Below are positions 48,086 to 58,410 of a DNA stretch of 64,000 nucleotides, piece after piece; positions within the stretch are counted from its first letter, which is position 1; every line of letters starts with the position of its first letter. Made by a program: the position numbers and the translations under genes. The DNA is taken from NCBI GenBank assembly GCA_030418115.1, contig JAUHQD010000016.1, positions 27,509 to 91,508 on the forward strand. The letters are read 5' to 3'. The notes under the pieces are model-generated. The model was not told where the DNA came from. It made no database searches and saw only the letters and a program-made list of their open reading frames with translations. The DNA is from Alteromonadaceae bacterium BrNp21-10 (GTDB lineage: Bacteria > Pseudomonadota > Gammaproteobacteria > Enterobacterales > Alteromonadaceae).

Positions 48086-50458
48086 TTGTCACAATCTGAC
48101 GATCCTAATTTCAACCGCGAAAAAGAAAAATACGAAAACCCTGTCGCCAGCCGGGAATATTTGCTGCAACTATTGGTTGACCATAAACGACCACTGTCGC
48201 TAATGGAGTTTTGGGAAATCCTTAACTTGCAAGATGAAGACAGCCGTATTGGTGTGCAGCGCCGCTTACGTGCCATGGAGCGCGAAGGGCAAGTATTATT
48301 CAACCGTAATAAAAAATACGGTTTGGTTGATAAAATGGATCTGATCCGTGGTCGGGTTATTGGTCATCGTGATGGCTTTGGTTTTTTAAAGCGCGATGAT
48401 GGCAAAAAAGATTTATTTATTGCTGCACCGCAAATGAACATGGTGTTGCATGGCGATATCGTATTAGTTAATGAAGCCGAAAAAGATTATCGCGGCAAGC
48501 GTGAAGCGCGCATAGTACGAGTGATTGAACCGCGTACAGAAGCTATCGTTGGTCGTTACTTTTTTGAAAATGGTTTTGGTGTGGTCATCCCTGATGACAG
48601 CCGCATTTGTCAGGAAATCATTATCCCCGCCGAAGATGTCGGCGGTGCTCGACAAGGCAATGTGGTGGTGGTTGAAATTACTCAGCGCCCACGTCGCAGA
48701 ATGAGCCCAGCCGGTAAAGTTATTGAAGTATTGGGTGAGCATATGGCCCCCGGTATGGAAATCGAAATGGCCTTACGTACTCACGATATTCCTCATGATT
48801 GGCCAGATGACGTTTTACAGCATATTAAAAACCTTACAGAAGATGTGCCAGCTGAGGCCAAAGAAGGTCGCCGTGATCTACGGGATATGCCGTTAATTAC
48901 TATTGATGGCGAAGATGCCCGCGATTTTGATGATGCGGTGTATTGCCAGCCAAATGATGATGGTGGCTATCGACTGTGGGTTGCCATTGCCGATGTCAGT
49001 TATTATGTGCGCCCCAATAAGTCATTAGATAAAGAAGCCCAGCAACGGGGTAATTCGGTGTATTTTCCTGAGCAAGTTATTCCTATGCTGCCGGAAGTGC
49101 TGTCCAATGGTTTATGTTCACTTAATCCGCAAGTAGACCGTTTGTGTATGGTCTGCGAAATGCAAATCAGCCCTAAGGGTGAACTGCAAGACTACGAATT
49201 TTACGAAGCCGTAATGAATTCCAAAGCCCGCATGACTTACAACAAGGTATGGGGAATTTTGCAGGGCGAGCCTGAATTGCATCAGCGTTATAGCGCTCAT
49301 GTGGATGATATTCGTCACTTACATGATTTATACAAAGTATTAAAACGCACGCGCGCTAAGCGCGGTGCCATTGAGTTCGAAACTCAAGAAAACAAATTTA
49401 TTTTTAATGCCGAGCGTAAGATTGATCATATCGTCTCGGTTGTGCGTAATGATGCTCATAAGCTCATTGAAGAATGCATGATCTTGGCCAATGTCAGTGC
49501 GGCGCAACTGATAGAAAAACATCAGGCTGAAGGCTTATTCCGTTTACATGACGAGCCAGATTCAGAGCGCTTAACCAGCTTTTTATCGTATTTAGCCGAA
49601 GTCGGCATCGAACATAAGATCCGCGACAAAGCATCACCACAAGATTTTACTCAGGTTGTAAGTAAAATTCAGGGGCGTCCTGATCAAGAATTAATTCAAA
49701 TCATGTTGCTACGCTCCATGAAACAAGCGGTGTATGGCCATGAGAATATTGGTCACTTTGGTTTAGCCTTAGAAGCCTACGCACACTTTACCTCACCCAT
49801 TCGCCGTTACCCCGATTTAGTGGTGCATCGAGCGATTAAGGCGATTATTGATAAGCAGCAAGGACGTAAATCGAAAACCGGTGGTTATGCCTATAGTGCT
49901 GAAGAGGTCGAGAATTTAGGCGAGCAGTGCTCAATGACTGAACGCCGTGCGGATGATGCTACCCGTGATGTTGCCGATTGGCTTAAATGCGAATTTATGC
50001 AAGACCATGTGGGTGACTGCTTTGATGGCGTAATTGCCTCGGTGACAAGCTTTGGCTTTTTTGTGCGCCTGACCGAATTTGGCATTGATGGCTTAGTACA
50101 TATCACCGCATTGGAAAACGACTACTATCATTTTGATGAAGTGAAATTACGCTTAGTGGGTGAAAGCTTCGGTAAGGTTTATCGTTTAGGCGATGAGATC
50201 CGCGTCAAAGTGGCCGGTGTTAATCTCGATGATCGCAAAATTGATTTTGTACTTGAATCTACCACTGGCGATACTAAAACCGGTAGCAAAGCTGCGGGTA
50301 AAGCTAAAGCTGCAGGCAAAAGTGATAAAGCGCCAGCCGGCGCAAAAAATAAGGGCAAGCGCGCGCCAAAAAGCAAAGAGCGTCGCGGTGCTAAAGATGG
50401 CAAGGCGCCGGCAAAAGCCAAGCCTGCCAGTAAAAGTAAATCTAGAAGGAAAAAATAA
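48086..50458 (+). CDS. rnr: Ribonuclease R
   Basis: A 3'-5' exoribonuclease that degrades structured RNA. 790 residues: N-terminal helix-turn-helix, two cold-shock domains (GHRDGFGFLKRDDG near 92), the RNB catalytic domain with DGEDARDFDDAV, an S1 domain (ASVTSFGFFVRLTEFGIDG) and a Lys/Ala-rich tail. The TTG start is chosen because the product then opens as in E. coli RNase R; no ATG occurs before the conserved N-terminus. rlmB starts at its stop codon, as in E. coli. Confidence 0.95.
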   Translation: MSQSDDPNFNREKEKYENPVASREYLLQLLVDHKRPLSLMEFWEILNLQDEDSRIGVQRRLRAMEREGQVLFNRNKKYGLVDKMDLIRGRVIGHRDGFGFLKRDDGKKDLFIAAPQMNMVLHGDIVLVNEAEKDYRGKREARIVRVIEPRTEAIVGRYFFENGFGVVIPDDSRICQEIIIPAEDVGGARQGNVVVVEITQRPRRRMSPAGKVIEVLGEHMAPGMEIEMALRTHDIPHDWPDDVLQHIKNLTEDVPAEAKEGRRDLRDMPLITIDGEDARDFDDAVYCQPNDDGGYRLWVAIADVSYYVRPNKSLDKEAQQRGNSVYFPEQVIPMLPEVLSNGLCSLNPQVDRLCMVCEMQISPKGELQDYEFYEAVMNSKARMTYNKVWGILQGEPELHQRYSAHVDDIRHLHDLYKVLKRTRAKRGAIEFETQENKFIFNAERKIDHIVSVVRNDAHKLIEECMILANVSAAQLIEKHQAEGLFRLHDEPDSERLTSFLSYLAEVGIEHKIRDKASPQDFTQVVSKIQGRPDQELIQIMLLRSMKQAVYGHENIGHFGLALEAYAHFTSPIRRYPDLVVHRAIKAIIDKQQGRKSKTGGYAYSAEEVENLGEQCSMTERRADDATRDVADWLKCEFMQDHVGDCFDGVIASVTSFGFFVRLTEFGIDGLVHITALENDYYHFDEVKLRLVGESFGKVYRLGDEIRVKVAGVNLDDRKIDFVLESTTGDTKTGSKAAGKAKAAGKSDKAPAGAKNKGKRAPKSKERRGAKDGKAPAKAKPASKSKSRRKK

Positions 50459-51199
50459 ATGGCTCAGCATGAGTGGCTGTATGGGATCCATGCGTTGGAT
50501 TCTCTTGTGCAACGGGAACCAGAGCGTTTGATCGAGCTTTTTGTATTAAAAAATCGAGATGACGACAAGCTTAACAATATTATTAATCAGGCTCGTCGCT
50601 TTGGCGCGGGCGTGCAATTTTGTCAACGTAAAACTCTTGATGACAAAGTGGAAGGCGGTCAGCACCAAGGTGTGGTGGCCAAAGTTAAGCCCGGCAAGCA
50701 ATACAGCGAAAGCGATCTTGATCGCTTGATTGAAATGAATCCTGCGCCGTTTTTTCTGGTACTGGATGGCGTGACCGATCCCCACAATCTAGGTGCATGT
50801 TTACGTACTGCCGATGCGGCGGGTGTGCATGCTGTAATCGTGCCTAAAGATAAAGCCGCTAAGTTAACCCCAGTGGTACGCAAAGTGGCTTGTGGTGCCG
50901 CAGAAGTGATCCCATTGATACAAGTCACTAACTTGGCCCGTACCTTAAAAGAAATGCAGCAAGCGGGTGTGTGGATTGTAGGCACAGCCGGTGAAGCTGA
51001 ACAAGATATCTATCAATCGAAATTGTCTGGCTCAATCGCGTTAGTGATGGGCGCTGAAGGCAAGGGCATGCGCCGCCTTACTCGTGAGCATTGCGATGAA
51101 CTAATCAAATTGCCTATGGCCGGTTCGGTTTCAAGCTTAAATGTATCGGTGGCTACTGGTGTGTGTTTATACGAAATCGTTAGACAAAGAGCTGGCTGA
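50459..51199 (+). CDS. rlmB: 23S rRNA (guanosine(2251)-2'-O)-methyltransferase RlmB
   Basis: SpoU-family (SPOUT) methyltransferase acting on G2251 of 23S rRNA. The three family motifs are [31 protein letters not shown] and [18 protein letters not shown], near the C-terminus in the knot region. An N-terminal substrate-binding domain (1-75) precedes them. 246 residues, directly after rnr. Confidence 0.96.
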   Translation: MAQHEWLYGIHALDSLVQREPERLIELFVLKNRDDDKLNNIINQARRFGAGVQFCQRKTLDDKVEGGQHQGVVAKVKPGKQYSESDLDRLIEMNPAPFFLVLDGVTDPHNLGACLRTADAAGVHAVIVPKDKAAKLTPVVRKVACGAAEVIPLIQVTNLARTLKEMQQAGVWIVGTAGEAEQDIYQSKLSGSIALVMGAEGKGMRRLTREHCDELIKLPMAGSVSSLNVSVATGVCLYEIVRQRAG

Positions 51200-51246
51200 T
51201 TTACGAGTTATCAAAGTGACAATTTAATTGGTCGTTATTGAAATTC

Positions 51247-51276
51247 AAAAAAACGGTGCTTAGGCACCGTTTTTTA
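51247..51276 (+). terminator. Rho-independent terminator of rnr-rlmB
   Basis: ACGGTGC pairs with GCACCGT around TTAG, with A-run before and T-run after, so it may also serve the convergent chemoreceptor gene. Confidence 0.9.
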
Positions 51277-51326
51277 TATTGTCTAACCTGAGATCAGGTT
51301 ATCTATTATCTTTAGGGCAATAGCCC

Positions 51327-52808
51327 CTAGTAATTAAATCGATGAATTTGGTCGACTAATTTGGCTTGAACTTGGGTTAACTCAACCGTGGCGTTATGCA
51401 GCATTTCAGCTTCTTTGGCTAAGCGGTCGGCACCACTATCAATTAATTTCATACCAGCACTGACTTCTTTGGTGACTAATGATTGCTCTTCCGAACCACT
51501 AGCAATTTGCATGTTCATTGAATTAATCTCATCAATTTTATGTCGAATGTCATCCAAAGCGTCACTGGCTGATTGGGTACTCTTAATAGTGTCGTTAGCA
51601 ATATCTTTACTGCGGTGGGTAGCATCGAAAGAGGCATGTGCCCGTTGTTGCAACGAAGTGATAATACTTTCTATTTCAATAGTGGAATCATGGGTTTTAC
51701 TGGCTAATGCACGAACTTCATCGGCCACCACCGAAAATCCTCGGCCCGATTCACCAGCCCGTGCTGCTTCTATCGCCGCATTCAGTGCTAACAAGTTCGT
51801 TTGATCGGCTATGCCTTTAATTACTTCTAACACACTATTAATTTCTTGGGTTTGGCTGCGTAATTCTGTGACCACTTCGGCAGTAATATCCAGTTCACCG
51901 ACCAAGGATTGCACCAGTTGCAGGTTGTTTTGCATGAGTTTATTACTAGATAGTGAGACTTCCTGGACATTACGGGTGTTAACAGCCGTTTGTTCGGCAT
52001 TTTGCGCAATTTCGTCAGTGGCGGTTTGTAATTGGGTAAGATGTTCTAACGCAATTTTGGTTTGCACATTTTGATCTTGTGAATCTTGATTGGTGGTATC
52101 GCTGATCTTATCGACCCGAGTGGATACTGCTATTAACTCTTCATTCGCATTGGCCAAGGCGCGGACAATGGATTGCACGGTTTCGATAAAGTCATTGAAG
52201 TTTTTGGCTAGACCACCAATTTCATCGTCGGTCAAAATGGGAATACGTTGAGTTAAATCTCCTCCACCCTGAGCAATATCACCTAAAACGTGAGATAGGT
52301 TTTGCAATGGAACAATAATCCAATGACGGAGTATTAATACCAATATGCCACTTAATACAGCTAAAACCAGCAACAGCTGAATAAGCTTTTCCATCAGCGC
52401 GGCATTCAAACGGTCGTTTACAGCGGCTTGTGAAAAGCCGACGATGACGCTGCCGATTTCACTACCATCGCTCCAAACAAGGGGTAAGGTAAGTTTCTGT
52501 TGTGTTTCAAGATGACTACTCTTAGCCTGTGCAATGGATTTTTTACGTTGATCCATTACGCTAATTTCGGTGATCGACTCGTTTTTAACCAGTGCATTGA
52601 TAATGCCTTCAACCAGCGGTTGGTCATAGGCAAATACTGGCTCTTGCAGGATCACCTGAATCTGCTCACTAAACACTTTCTTTTCTGCATCCCAGCTGTT
52701 GTGTTCGTTATTACTTTGCATCAAATAACTGATGGTAAATGACAGCAGCAAAATAACAGAAGTGGAGCCAATTAATGCAAGAAGCACTTTTTTCATTATG
52801 GATTGCAT
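51327..52808 (-). CDS. Methyl-accepting chemotaxis protein with HAMP
   Basis: A 493-residue chemoreceptor of the standard layout: membrane helix 1 (about 5-27), a small periplasmic sensor (about 28-138), helix 2 (about 140-165), HAMP (to about 220) and a signalling domain with [19 protein letters not shown] and [18 protein letters not shown]. It starts 2 bp after the stop of a periplasmic binding protein gene. The two are thus co-translated, which suggests the receptor reads the ligand state of that binding protein. Confidence 0.92.
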   Translation of the reverse strand: MQSIMKKVLLALIGSTSVILLLSFTISYLMQSNNEHNSWDAEKKVFSEQIQVILQEPVFAYDQPLVEGIINALVKNESITEISVMDQRKKSIAQAKSSHLETQQKLTLPLVWSDGSEIGSVIVGFSQAAVNDRLNAALMEKLIQLLLVLAVLSGILVLILRHWIIVPLQNLSHVLGDIAQGGGDLTQRIPILTDDEIGGLAKNFNDFIETVQSIVRALANANEELIAVSTRVDKISDTTNQDSQDQNVQTKIALEHLTQLQTATDEIAQNAEQTAVNTRNVQEVSLSSNKLMQNNLQLVQSLVGELDITAEVVTELRSQTQEINSVLEVIKGIADQTNLLALNAAIEAARAGESGRGFSVVADEVRALASKTHDSTIEIESIITSLQQRAHASFDATHRSKDIANDTIKSTQSASDALDDIRHKIDEINSMNMQIASGSEEQSLVTKEVSAGMKLIDSGADRLAKEAEMLHNATVELTQVQAKLVDQIHRFNY

Positions 52809-52810
52809 GG

Positions 52811-53671
52811 CTATTTTTCCTCTCTTGGGTCAAACCAAAGTTCGGCACGATGCAGTGGTGTTTTATCCGACAAGTTGGGATTTTTAATATCGAACATCGT
52901 GCGTTTTTTTACGTTAGCTTGCTGCAATGCACTTTGCACCTCAGCATCGTCAAAAAACATTTTAGAAAACTGACCACTTGCTATCATCTGATTAAAAGCC
53001 CCAGTGAGTTTGTTCGCTAAAGTCTTATTATTGTTAGCAACAAAAAAATAATTGGGAGCGGTGTAGCGTAGTAGAAGGTTGTTTTCTACGGCTAAATTGA
53101 GCTCGGGGAAATTGCGAATTTCTTGCCAGGGCTCATGTAAGCCACGCGGAAAGTAATCAAAGCGCTCACCTTCAAGCATGGGGAATAAGTTCTGATATTT
53201 TAAGGTTTTGACGACAGTTAATCCGTTGAATTCGAGTATTGGTGTATCGGGCCAGAATTTACCACTGCCCGCTTTAAAACGCGCTAATTCTGCCAGTTGT
53301 GTGATACCAGCAAACATATCCTGATTTTGCTTTTTAACCAGCGGGATGCGCATTCCTAGCAGACCTCGGTAGATGGGGATATAAATTGCAGTGAACTGCT
53401 GCTCCATCTCTTTTGATGTCATATTCCACATCACATCCACATGACCGTTATTGAGGTCTTGGGATAATCGGGTAAAAGACAAATCGCCACTGTTGGATAT
53501 GTCTTTATAGGGGAAGTTATAACTCATCCCGGCTTGGGTAATAGCCGCTTTTAATAGAGTATGAGGGAGTTTGGTTTCGGTCGGCTTGCCGGGAATAGCA
53601 ATTGTTTGAGCTAGCCCTATTTGGCAAATGCCGAGCCATAATCCAATGCCGCAATAGCGAATGATGTTCAT
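52811..53671 (-). CDS. Periplasmic solute-binding protein, chemoreceptor-linked
   Basis: A 286-residue protein with a signal peptide (1-21) and the general pattern of a family 3-type extracellular binding fold, including DLNNGHVDVMWNMTSKE and LVKKQNQDMFAGITQLAELARF. No permease gene is present. Instead a chemoreceptor gene follows after 2 bp, so the protein probably serves in sensing rather than uptake. The ligand cannot be read from the sequence. Confidence 0.8.
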   Translation of the reverse strand: MNIIRYCGIGLWLGICQIGLAQTIAIPGKPTETKLPHTLLKAAITQAGMSYNFPYKDISNSGDLSFTRLSQDLNNGHVDVMWNMTSKEMEQQFTAIYIPIYRGLLGMRIPLVKKQNQDMFAGITQLAELARFKAGSGKFWPDTPILEFNGLTVVKTLKYQNLFPMLEGERFDYFPRGLHEPWQEIRNFPELNLAVENNLLLRYTAPNYFFVANNNKTLANKLTGAFNQMIASGQFSKMFFDDAEVQSALQQANVKKRTMFDIKNPNLSDKTPLHRAELWFDPREEK

Positions 53672-53864
53672 ATCGGTTTCCTACGCATTTAACCGATTTA
53701 GTTGCATTCATGACGGCTTAGTAATAGCCAAGATATTGCAGAATTCAACAAGAACAGATATTAAATGCTTGTTATTATTGTTAATTAATATTGAACAGAT
53801 TCAGTAAATCAAAGTTGGCTACAAAAAGAAAGCACAAACCATATTTCGTTAACAAGTTATTCAA

Positions 53865-54128
53865 ATGATTTCGTTAATAAGTGAATTGTCTGTATCACAC
53901 ATGAAAAAGGGCTACAACGAGCTTGCTCTGATCAATAATATGTATACTTACAATATGCTACTAGCAAACAAGTTAACTCAATGGATGGATATTATTGATA
54001 ATAATGGCGAACTTGAAAAGCCACTTAACGATGCTGCATTTATGCAACAAATTACGCCTTTAGCAAAATGGGATGACGTTGCTACTATTGAATTGGTTAA
54101 TCCCGAATTCACGGTTGCTGAAGAGTAA
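53865..54128 (+). CDS. Small hypothetical protein
   Basis: An 87-residue, mostly helical, acidic product with no recognised domain, signal peptide or membrane segment. No convincing ribosome site precedes the ATG at 53865 or the alternative ATG at 53901. It sits between a divergent binding-protein gene and the spc operon. It may be real, but nothing in the sequence tells its function. Confidence 0.4.
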   Translation: MISLISELSVSHMKKGYNELALINNMYTYNMLLANKLTQWMDIIDNNGELEKPLNDAAFMQQITPLAKWDDVATIELVNPEFTVAEE

Positions 54129-54250
54129 TAGTAATTCCTTACCGAAAACCTTGTTTTATCTTCACCAATCCCCCATCTCTGTTAATAAGATAGTCGTAAT
54201 TTCTGCCCTAAAAGTTTTTCTAAAATCAACTATCGTCGCTGTACATTTTC

Positions 54251-54259
54251 TGTTATGAT
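54251..54259 (+). promoter_or_regulatory. Extended -10 promoter of the spc operon
   Basis: TGTTATGAT is an extended -10 element followed by a G+C-rich start region (CGCGCCC), about 120 bp upstream of rplN. A good -35 is not visible. Confidence 0.5.
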
Positions 54260-54381
54260 TTCGCGCCCATTTTATCGGGGAATAGATAAATAATGACCTA
54301 AATGGTTGTTATTTAAACAGAGAAAACTGATTTTTTACCCTATTGAAGGTGTAAAAGTCTTAACTTAAGCGGAGCACTAAC

Positions 54382-54750
54382 ATGATCCAAATGCAAACTA
54401 ACCTGGATGTGGCGGATAATTCCGGCGCTCGCAGGGTTCAGTGTATTAAGGTTCTTGGTGGCTCGCATCGCCGTTATGCAGGAATTGGCGACATCATCAA
54501 AATTACCGTAAAGGAAGCAATTCCACGCGGTAAGGTAAAAAAAGGTGATGTACTAAATGCAGTGGTGGTGCGTACTAGAAAGGGCGTGCGTCGTCCGGAT
54601 GGGTCTACGATCCGTTTTGATAGCAACGCAGCTGTGTTGCTTAATGCAAATAAGCAACCAATTGGTACGCGTATTTTTGGCCCGGTCACTCGTGAGCTTC
54701 GTGGAGATAAATTCATGAAAATCGTCTCATTGGCCCCAGAAGTACTTTAA
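54382..54750 (+). CDS. rplN: 50S ribosomal protein L14 (uL14)
   Basis: 122 residues, collinear with bacterial L14 ([21 protein letters not shown]). First gene of the spc operon. In most gammaproteobacteria the S10 operon ends directly upstream with rpsQ; here a 250-bp gene-free region with its own promoter and unrelated genes precede it. Confidence 0.98.
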   Translation: MIQMQTNLDVADNSGARRVQCIKVLGGSHRRYAGIGDIIKITVKEAIPRGKVKKGDVLNAVVVRTRKGVRRPDGSTIRFDSNAAVLLNANKQPIGTRIFGPVTRELRGDKFMKIVSLAPEVL

Positions 54751-54763
54751 AGGAGTCACGATA

Positions 54764-55075
54764 ATGGCTAGAAAAATTCGTCGTGATGATGAAGTTGTCG
54801 TATTGGCCGGTAGAGATAAAGGAAAGACAGGTAAAGTCCTGAAAGTTCTTGTCGCTCAAGACCGTCTGATCGTTGAAGGTGTGAATGTTGTGAAAAAACA
54901 CCAGAAGCCTAACCCGCAATTAAACGTTGCTGGTGGGATTGTGGAAAAAGAAGCAACTATTCATGTATCAAATGTAGCGATCGCTAACCGTGAAGGTAAA
55001 GCTGATCGTGTAGGTTTCCGTTTCGAAGATGGTAAGAAAGTTCGTTTCTTTAAATCTAACGGCGATCTTGTTTAA
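54764..55075 (+). CDS. rplX: 50S ribosomal protein L24 (uL24)
   Basis: 103 residues with the KOW motif ([17 protein letters not shown]) near the N-terminus. A large-subunit assembly initiator in known systems. AAAGGAG precedes the start. Confidence 0.98.
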   Translation: MARKIRRDDEVVVLAGRDKGKTGKVLKVLVAQDRLIVEGVNVVKKHQKPNPQLNVAGGIVEKEATIHVSNVAIANREGKADRVGFRFEDGKKVRFFKSNGDLV

Positions 55076-55091
55076 TTAATTGGAGTGTACG

Positions 55092-55631
55092 ATGGCGAAA
55101 CTGCATGATTTCTATAAAGAAAACGTTGTAGCCGAACTTGCTAAGCAGTTCGGATACAAAAGCGTCATGCAAGTCCCTCGGATTGAAAAAATCACCTTAA
55201 ACATGGGTTTAGGTGAAGCGGTAGCAGACAAGAAGGTATTGGAAAATGCCACTGGCGACATGCAAGCAATTGCTGGTCAAAAGCCTCTTGTAACTGTTGC
55301 TCGTAAATCAGTAGCGGGCTTTAAAATCCGTGAAGGTTATCCGATTGGCTGTAAAGTAACCCTGCGTGGTGAACGTATGTGGGAATTCTTAGAGCGTTTG
55401 ATTTCAATCGCTATTCCACGTATTCGTGATTTCCGTGGCCTGAATGCTAAATCATTCGATGGTCGTGGTAATTACAGTATGGGCGTTAAAGAGCAAATTA
55501 TTTTCCCGGAAATCGACTTTGATAAAGTTGATAAGGTACGCGGTATGGATATTACTATCACTACTAGCGCTGGTTCCGATGAGGAAGGTCGTGCTCTTCT
55601 TGCCGCATTCAACTTCCCATTCAAGAAATAA
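55092..55631 (+). CDS. rplE: 50S ribosomal protein L5 (uL5)
   Basis: 179 residues from [13 protein letters not shown]; this start is chosen over a GTG/ATG-type start 12 bp upstream because GGAG lies 7 bp before it and it matches E. coli L5. Binds 5S rRNA. In E. coli the S8 repressor site lies around this start. Confidence 0.98.
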   Translation: MAKLHDFYKENVVAELAKQFGYKSVMQVPRIEKITLNMGLGEAVADKKVLENATGDMQAIAGQKPLVTVARKSVAGFKIREGYPIGCKVTLRGERMWEFLERLISIAIPRIRDFRGLNAKSFDGRGNYSMGVKEQIIFPEIDFDKVDKVRGMDITITTSAGSDEEGRALLAAFNFPFKK

Positions 55632-55642
55632 GGTGTAGGGTT

Positions 55643-55948
55643 ATGGCAAAAGTATCAATGAAAGCGCGCGAAGCGAAGCGTACTAAGTTAGTAGCTAAGT
55701 ATTCTGAAAAACGCGCAGCGCTTAAAGCGACAATCAGCGATGTTAACGTTTCTGAAGAGGAACGTTGGGATGCTGTTCTTAAGCTGCAACAACTACCACG
55801 TGATTCTAGTCGTGTTCGTCAACGTAACCGTTGCAACATTACTGGCCGTCCACATGGTTTTCTACGCAAATTTGGTCTGAGCCGCATTAAGCTTCGTGAA
55901 GCTGCAATGCGTGGTGAAGTCCCTGGCCTTAAAAAAGCCAGCTGGTAA
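55643..55948 (+). CDS. rpsN: 30S ribosomal protein S14 (uS14)
   Basis: 101 residues: the long, zinc-free form typical of gammaproteobacteria (no CxxC pair in the C-terminal half). [21 protein letters not shown] is the family signature, given here in part. Confidence 0.97.
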   Translation: MAKVSMKAREAKRTKLVAKYSEKRAALKATISDVNVSEEERWDAVLKLQQLPRDSSRVRQRNRCNITGRPHGFLRKFGLSRIKLREAAMRGEVPGLKKASW

Positions 55949-55960
55949 GGAGTAGCAGAT

Positions 55961-56353
55961 ATGAGCATGCAAGATCCTATCGCGGATATGTTTACCCGCA
56001 TTCGTAACGGACAATTAGCGAGCAAAGTAAGTGTTACTATGCCGTCTTCTAAACTTCGCGTAGCAATTGCTAACGTGTTGAAAGAAGAAGGTTATGTAAC
56101 TGACTTTTCTGTAGCTGGTGACGTTAAACCTGAATTAGAAGTGACATTAAAATATTTCGATGGCAAAAAAGTTATCGAAAATATTCAACGTGTTAGTCGC
56201 CCTGGTTTACGCATCTATAAGAAAAAAGATGAGTTGCCAAAAGTAATGGGTGGCTTGGGAATCGCCATTGTGTCTACATCTAAAGGTGTGATGACTGACC
56301 GTGCAGCGCGTAAAGCGGGCATGGGCGGTGAGATCATCGGCTATGTAGCGTAA
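55961..56353 (+). CDS. rpsH: 30S ribosomal protein S8 (uS8)
   Basis: 130 residues, opening [18 protein letters not shown] and ending GGEIIGYVA. Binds 16S rRNA and, in E. coli, represses translation of the spc operon. Confidence 0.98.
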   Translation: MSMQDPIADMFTRIRNGQLASKVSVTMPSSKLRVAIANVLKEEGYVTDFSVAGDVKPELEVTLKYFDGKKVIENIQRVSRPGLRIYKKKDELPKVMGGLGIAIVSTSKGVMTDRAARKAGMGGEIIGYVA

Positions 56354-56367
56354 CGGAGGGATAAACA

Positions 56368-56901
56368 ATGTCACGTGTCGCAAAAGCTCCTGTAACTATT
56401 CCATCTGGTGTTGAAATTTCAATCGCTGGTCAGGAAGTTACAGTTAAAGGTAAAAATGGTTCTCTGAGCCGTGTATTTAATGATGCAGTTGAAGTTGCTA
56501 AAGATGATACATCTTTAACAACCTTACCTCGTGAAGGCGCAGTCAATGGCTGGGCACAAGCAGGTACAGCTCGCTCAATCTTAAATGCAATGGTTGTCGG
56601 AGTATCAGAAGGGTTTGAGAAAAAATTAACATTGTTAGGTGTTGGTTACCGTGCGCAAGCACAAGGTGCCAAACTCAACCTAACTTTAGGTTTCTCTCAC
56701 CCTGTAGTATTTGACGTACCGCAAGGTATTACCGTCGAAACTCCGAGCCAAACTGAAGTCGTCGTCAAAGGCGCCGACAAGCAGTTGGTAGGTCAGGTTG
56801 CAGCTAACATCCGTGGATACCGTCCGCCAGAGCCTTATAAAGGCAAAGGTGTACGTTACTCTGATGAAGTTGTGCGTCGTAAAGAAGCTAAGAAAAAGTA
56901 G
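56368..56901 (+). CDS. rplF: 50S ribosomal protein L6 (uL6)
   Basis: 177 residues with the signature [20 protein letters not shown] near the C-terminus. CGGAGGG precedes the start. Confidence 0.98.
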   Translation: MSRVAKAPVTIPSGVEISIAGQEVTVKGKNGSLSRVFNDAVEVAKDDTSLTTLPREGAVNGWAQAGTARSILNAMVVGVSEGFEKKLTLLGVGYRAQAQGAKLNLTLGFSHPVVFDVPQGITVETPSQTEVVVKGADKQLVGQVAANIRGYRPPEPYKGKGVRYSDEVVRRKEAKKK

Positions 56902-56910
56902 GTGGGTGAG

Positions 56911-57264
56911 ATGGATAAAAAATCAGCTCGCTTGCGTCGCGCAACTCGCGCACGCAAAAAAATCAGTGAACTGGCAATGCATCGTTTGACTGTATGTCGT
57001 ACACCACGCCACATGTATGCACAGCTTATCGCTCCATGCGGTTCGCAGGTGTTAGCAGCGGCTTCTACTGTTGAAGCAGATGTGAAGAAGGGCCTGAAAG
57101 GGACTGGAAACGCAGAAGCAGCAGCAGCAGTTGGTAAAGCGATTGCAGAACGAGCTATTGAAAAAGGCATCAAAGATGTTGCTTTCGATCGCAGCGGATT
57201 TAAGTACCACGGTCGTGTTAAAGCATTAGCTGACGCCGCTCGTGAAGCTGGCCTAAAGTTCTAG
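56911..57264 (+). CDS. rplR: 50S ribosomal protein L18 (uL18)
   Basis: 117 residues from [17 protein letters not shown]; the ATG at 56911 is chosen over a GTG nine bases upstream because it matches the length and opening of E. coli L18. Binds 5S rRNA. Confidence 0.97.
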   Translation: MDKKSARLRRATRARKKISELAMHRLTVCRTPRHMYAQLIAPCGSQVLAAASTVEADVKKGLKGTGNAEAAAAVGKAIAERAIEKGIKDVAFDRSGFKYHGRVKALADAAREAGLKF

Positions 57265-57274
57265 GAGTTAAATC

Positions 57275-57778
57275 ATGGCTAAAGTAGAAGTTCAACAAAA
57301 CGGTGATATGGCTGAAAAGCTCATCGCTGTGAACCGTGTGTCAAAAGTAGTTAAAGGTGGTCGCATCTTTAGTTTTACTGCTTTGACAGTGGTTGGCGAT
57401 GGTAATGGTCGTGTCGGTTTTGGTTACGGTAAAGCACGTGAAGTTCCTGCTGCTATTCAAAAAGCAATGGAAAAAGCGCGTCGCAATTTAGTAAACGTAG
57501 ACCTTAACGGCAACACATTACAGCATCCTATTAAAGGACGTCACTCTGGTTCTAAGGTTTATATGCAACCCGCATCTGAAGGTACTGGTATTATTGCCGG
57601 TGGTGCGATGCGTGCAGTCTTAGAAGTAGCAGGTGTACAAAACGTTCTTTCAAAATGTTATGGCTCAACGAACCCAATAAACGTTGTTCGCGCTACGATT
57701 AATGCGTTGGTAGAAATGAATTCTCCAGCACAAATCGCCGCGAAACGTGGTTTGTCCGTTGATCAGATTTTGAGGTAA
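57275..57778 (+). CDS. rpsE: 30S ribosomal protein S5 (uS5)
   Basis: 167 residues, with [20 protein letters not shown] and the loop [18 protein letters not shown]. Role in decoding accuracy. TAGGAG precedes the ATG. Confidence 0.98.
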   Translation: MAKVEVQQNGDMAEKLIAVNRVSKVVKGGRIFSFTALTVVGDGNGRVGFGYGKAREVPAAIQKAMEKARRNLVNVDLNGNTLQHPIKGRHSGSKVYMQPASEGTGIIAGGAMRAVLEVAGVQNVLSKCYGSTNPINVVRATINALVEMNSPAQIAAKRGLSVDQILR

Positions 57779-57784
57779 GCAGAC

Positions 57785-57967
57785 ATGGCTAAAACGATTA
57801 AAGTAAAGCAAACCAAAAGCTCTATTGGTCGTTTACCTAAGCACAAAGCTACGTTAGTAGGTTTAGGTTTACGCAAAATCGGTCATGTCCGTGAGCTGGA
57901 AGATACCCCAGCAGTCCGCGGAATGGTCAATCGTGTCAATTATATGGTTGAGATAGTGGAGGAGTAA
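57785..57967 (+). CDS. rpmD: 50S ribosomal protein L30 (uL30)
   Basis: 60 residues, opening [20 protein letters not shown]; the bacterial short form. Confidence 0.97.
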   Translation: MAKTIKVKQTKSSIGRLPKHKATLVGLGLRKIGHVRELEDTPAVRGMVNRVNYMVEIVEE

Positions 57968-57970
57968 CAG

Positions 57971-58405
57971 ATGTATTTAAATACCCTTTCTCCTGCACCA
58001 GGAGCAAAAAAGTCAGCTAAACGCGTAGGTCGCGGTATTGGCTCAGGCCTCGGTAAAACCGCTGGTCGCGGACATAAAGGTCAGAAATCTCGTTCTGGCG
58101 GTACTGTTCGTCCCGGTTTTGAAGGTGGTCAGATGCCTATACAGCGTCGTCTTCCAAAGTTTGGTTTTACGTCTCGTAAATCATTGGTTTCTGACCAAGT
58201 TACGTTGACTGAAATAGCCAAAGTAGAAGGCGAAGTCGTTTCATTAGCAACATTAAAAGCAGCGGGCTTAGTTAAAAAAGACCGTTTGTTTGTAAAAATA
58301 ATGTTGAGCGGTGAAATAACTCGCGCGATTACTGTAAGTGGATTAAAGGTTACTAAAGGCGCTCGTGAAGCTATCGAAGCTGCCGGCGGTAAAGTAGAGG
58401 AATAA
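57971..58405 (+). CDS. rplO: 50S ribosomal protein L15 (uL15)
   Basis: 144 residues; the basic Gly-rich N-terminus ([20 protein letters not shown]) is diagnostic. Starts 3 bp after rpmD. Confidence 0.98.
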   Translation: MYLNTLSPAPGAKKSAKRVGRGIGSGLGKTAGRGHKGQKSRSGGTVRPGFEGGQMPIQRRLPKFGFTSRKSLVSDQVTLTEIAKVEGEVVSLATLKAAGLVKKDRLFVKIMLSGEITRAITVSGLKVTKGAREAIEAAGGKVEE

Positions 58406-58410
58406 GCTAA

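Noticed and set aside
53672..53780. Sigma-28 promoter for the binding protein/chemoreceptor operon
   Set aside because: GCCGTCAT is only a weak match and no -35 element is found at the right distance.
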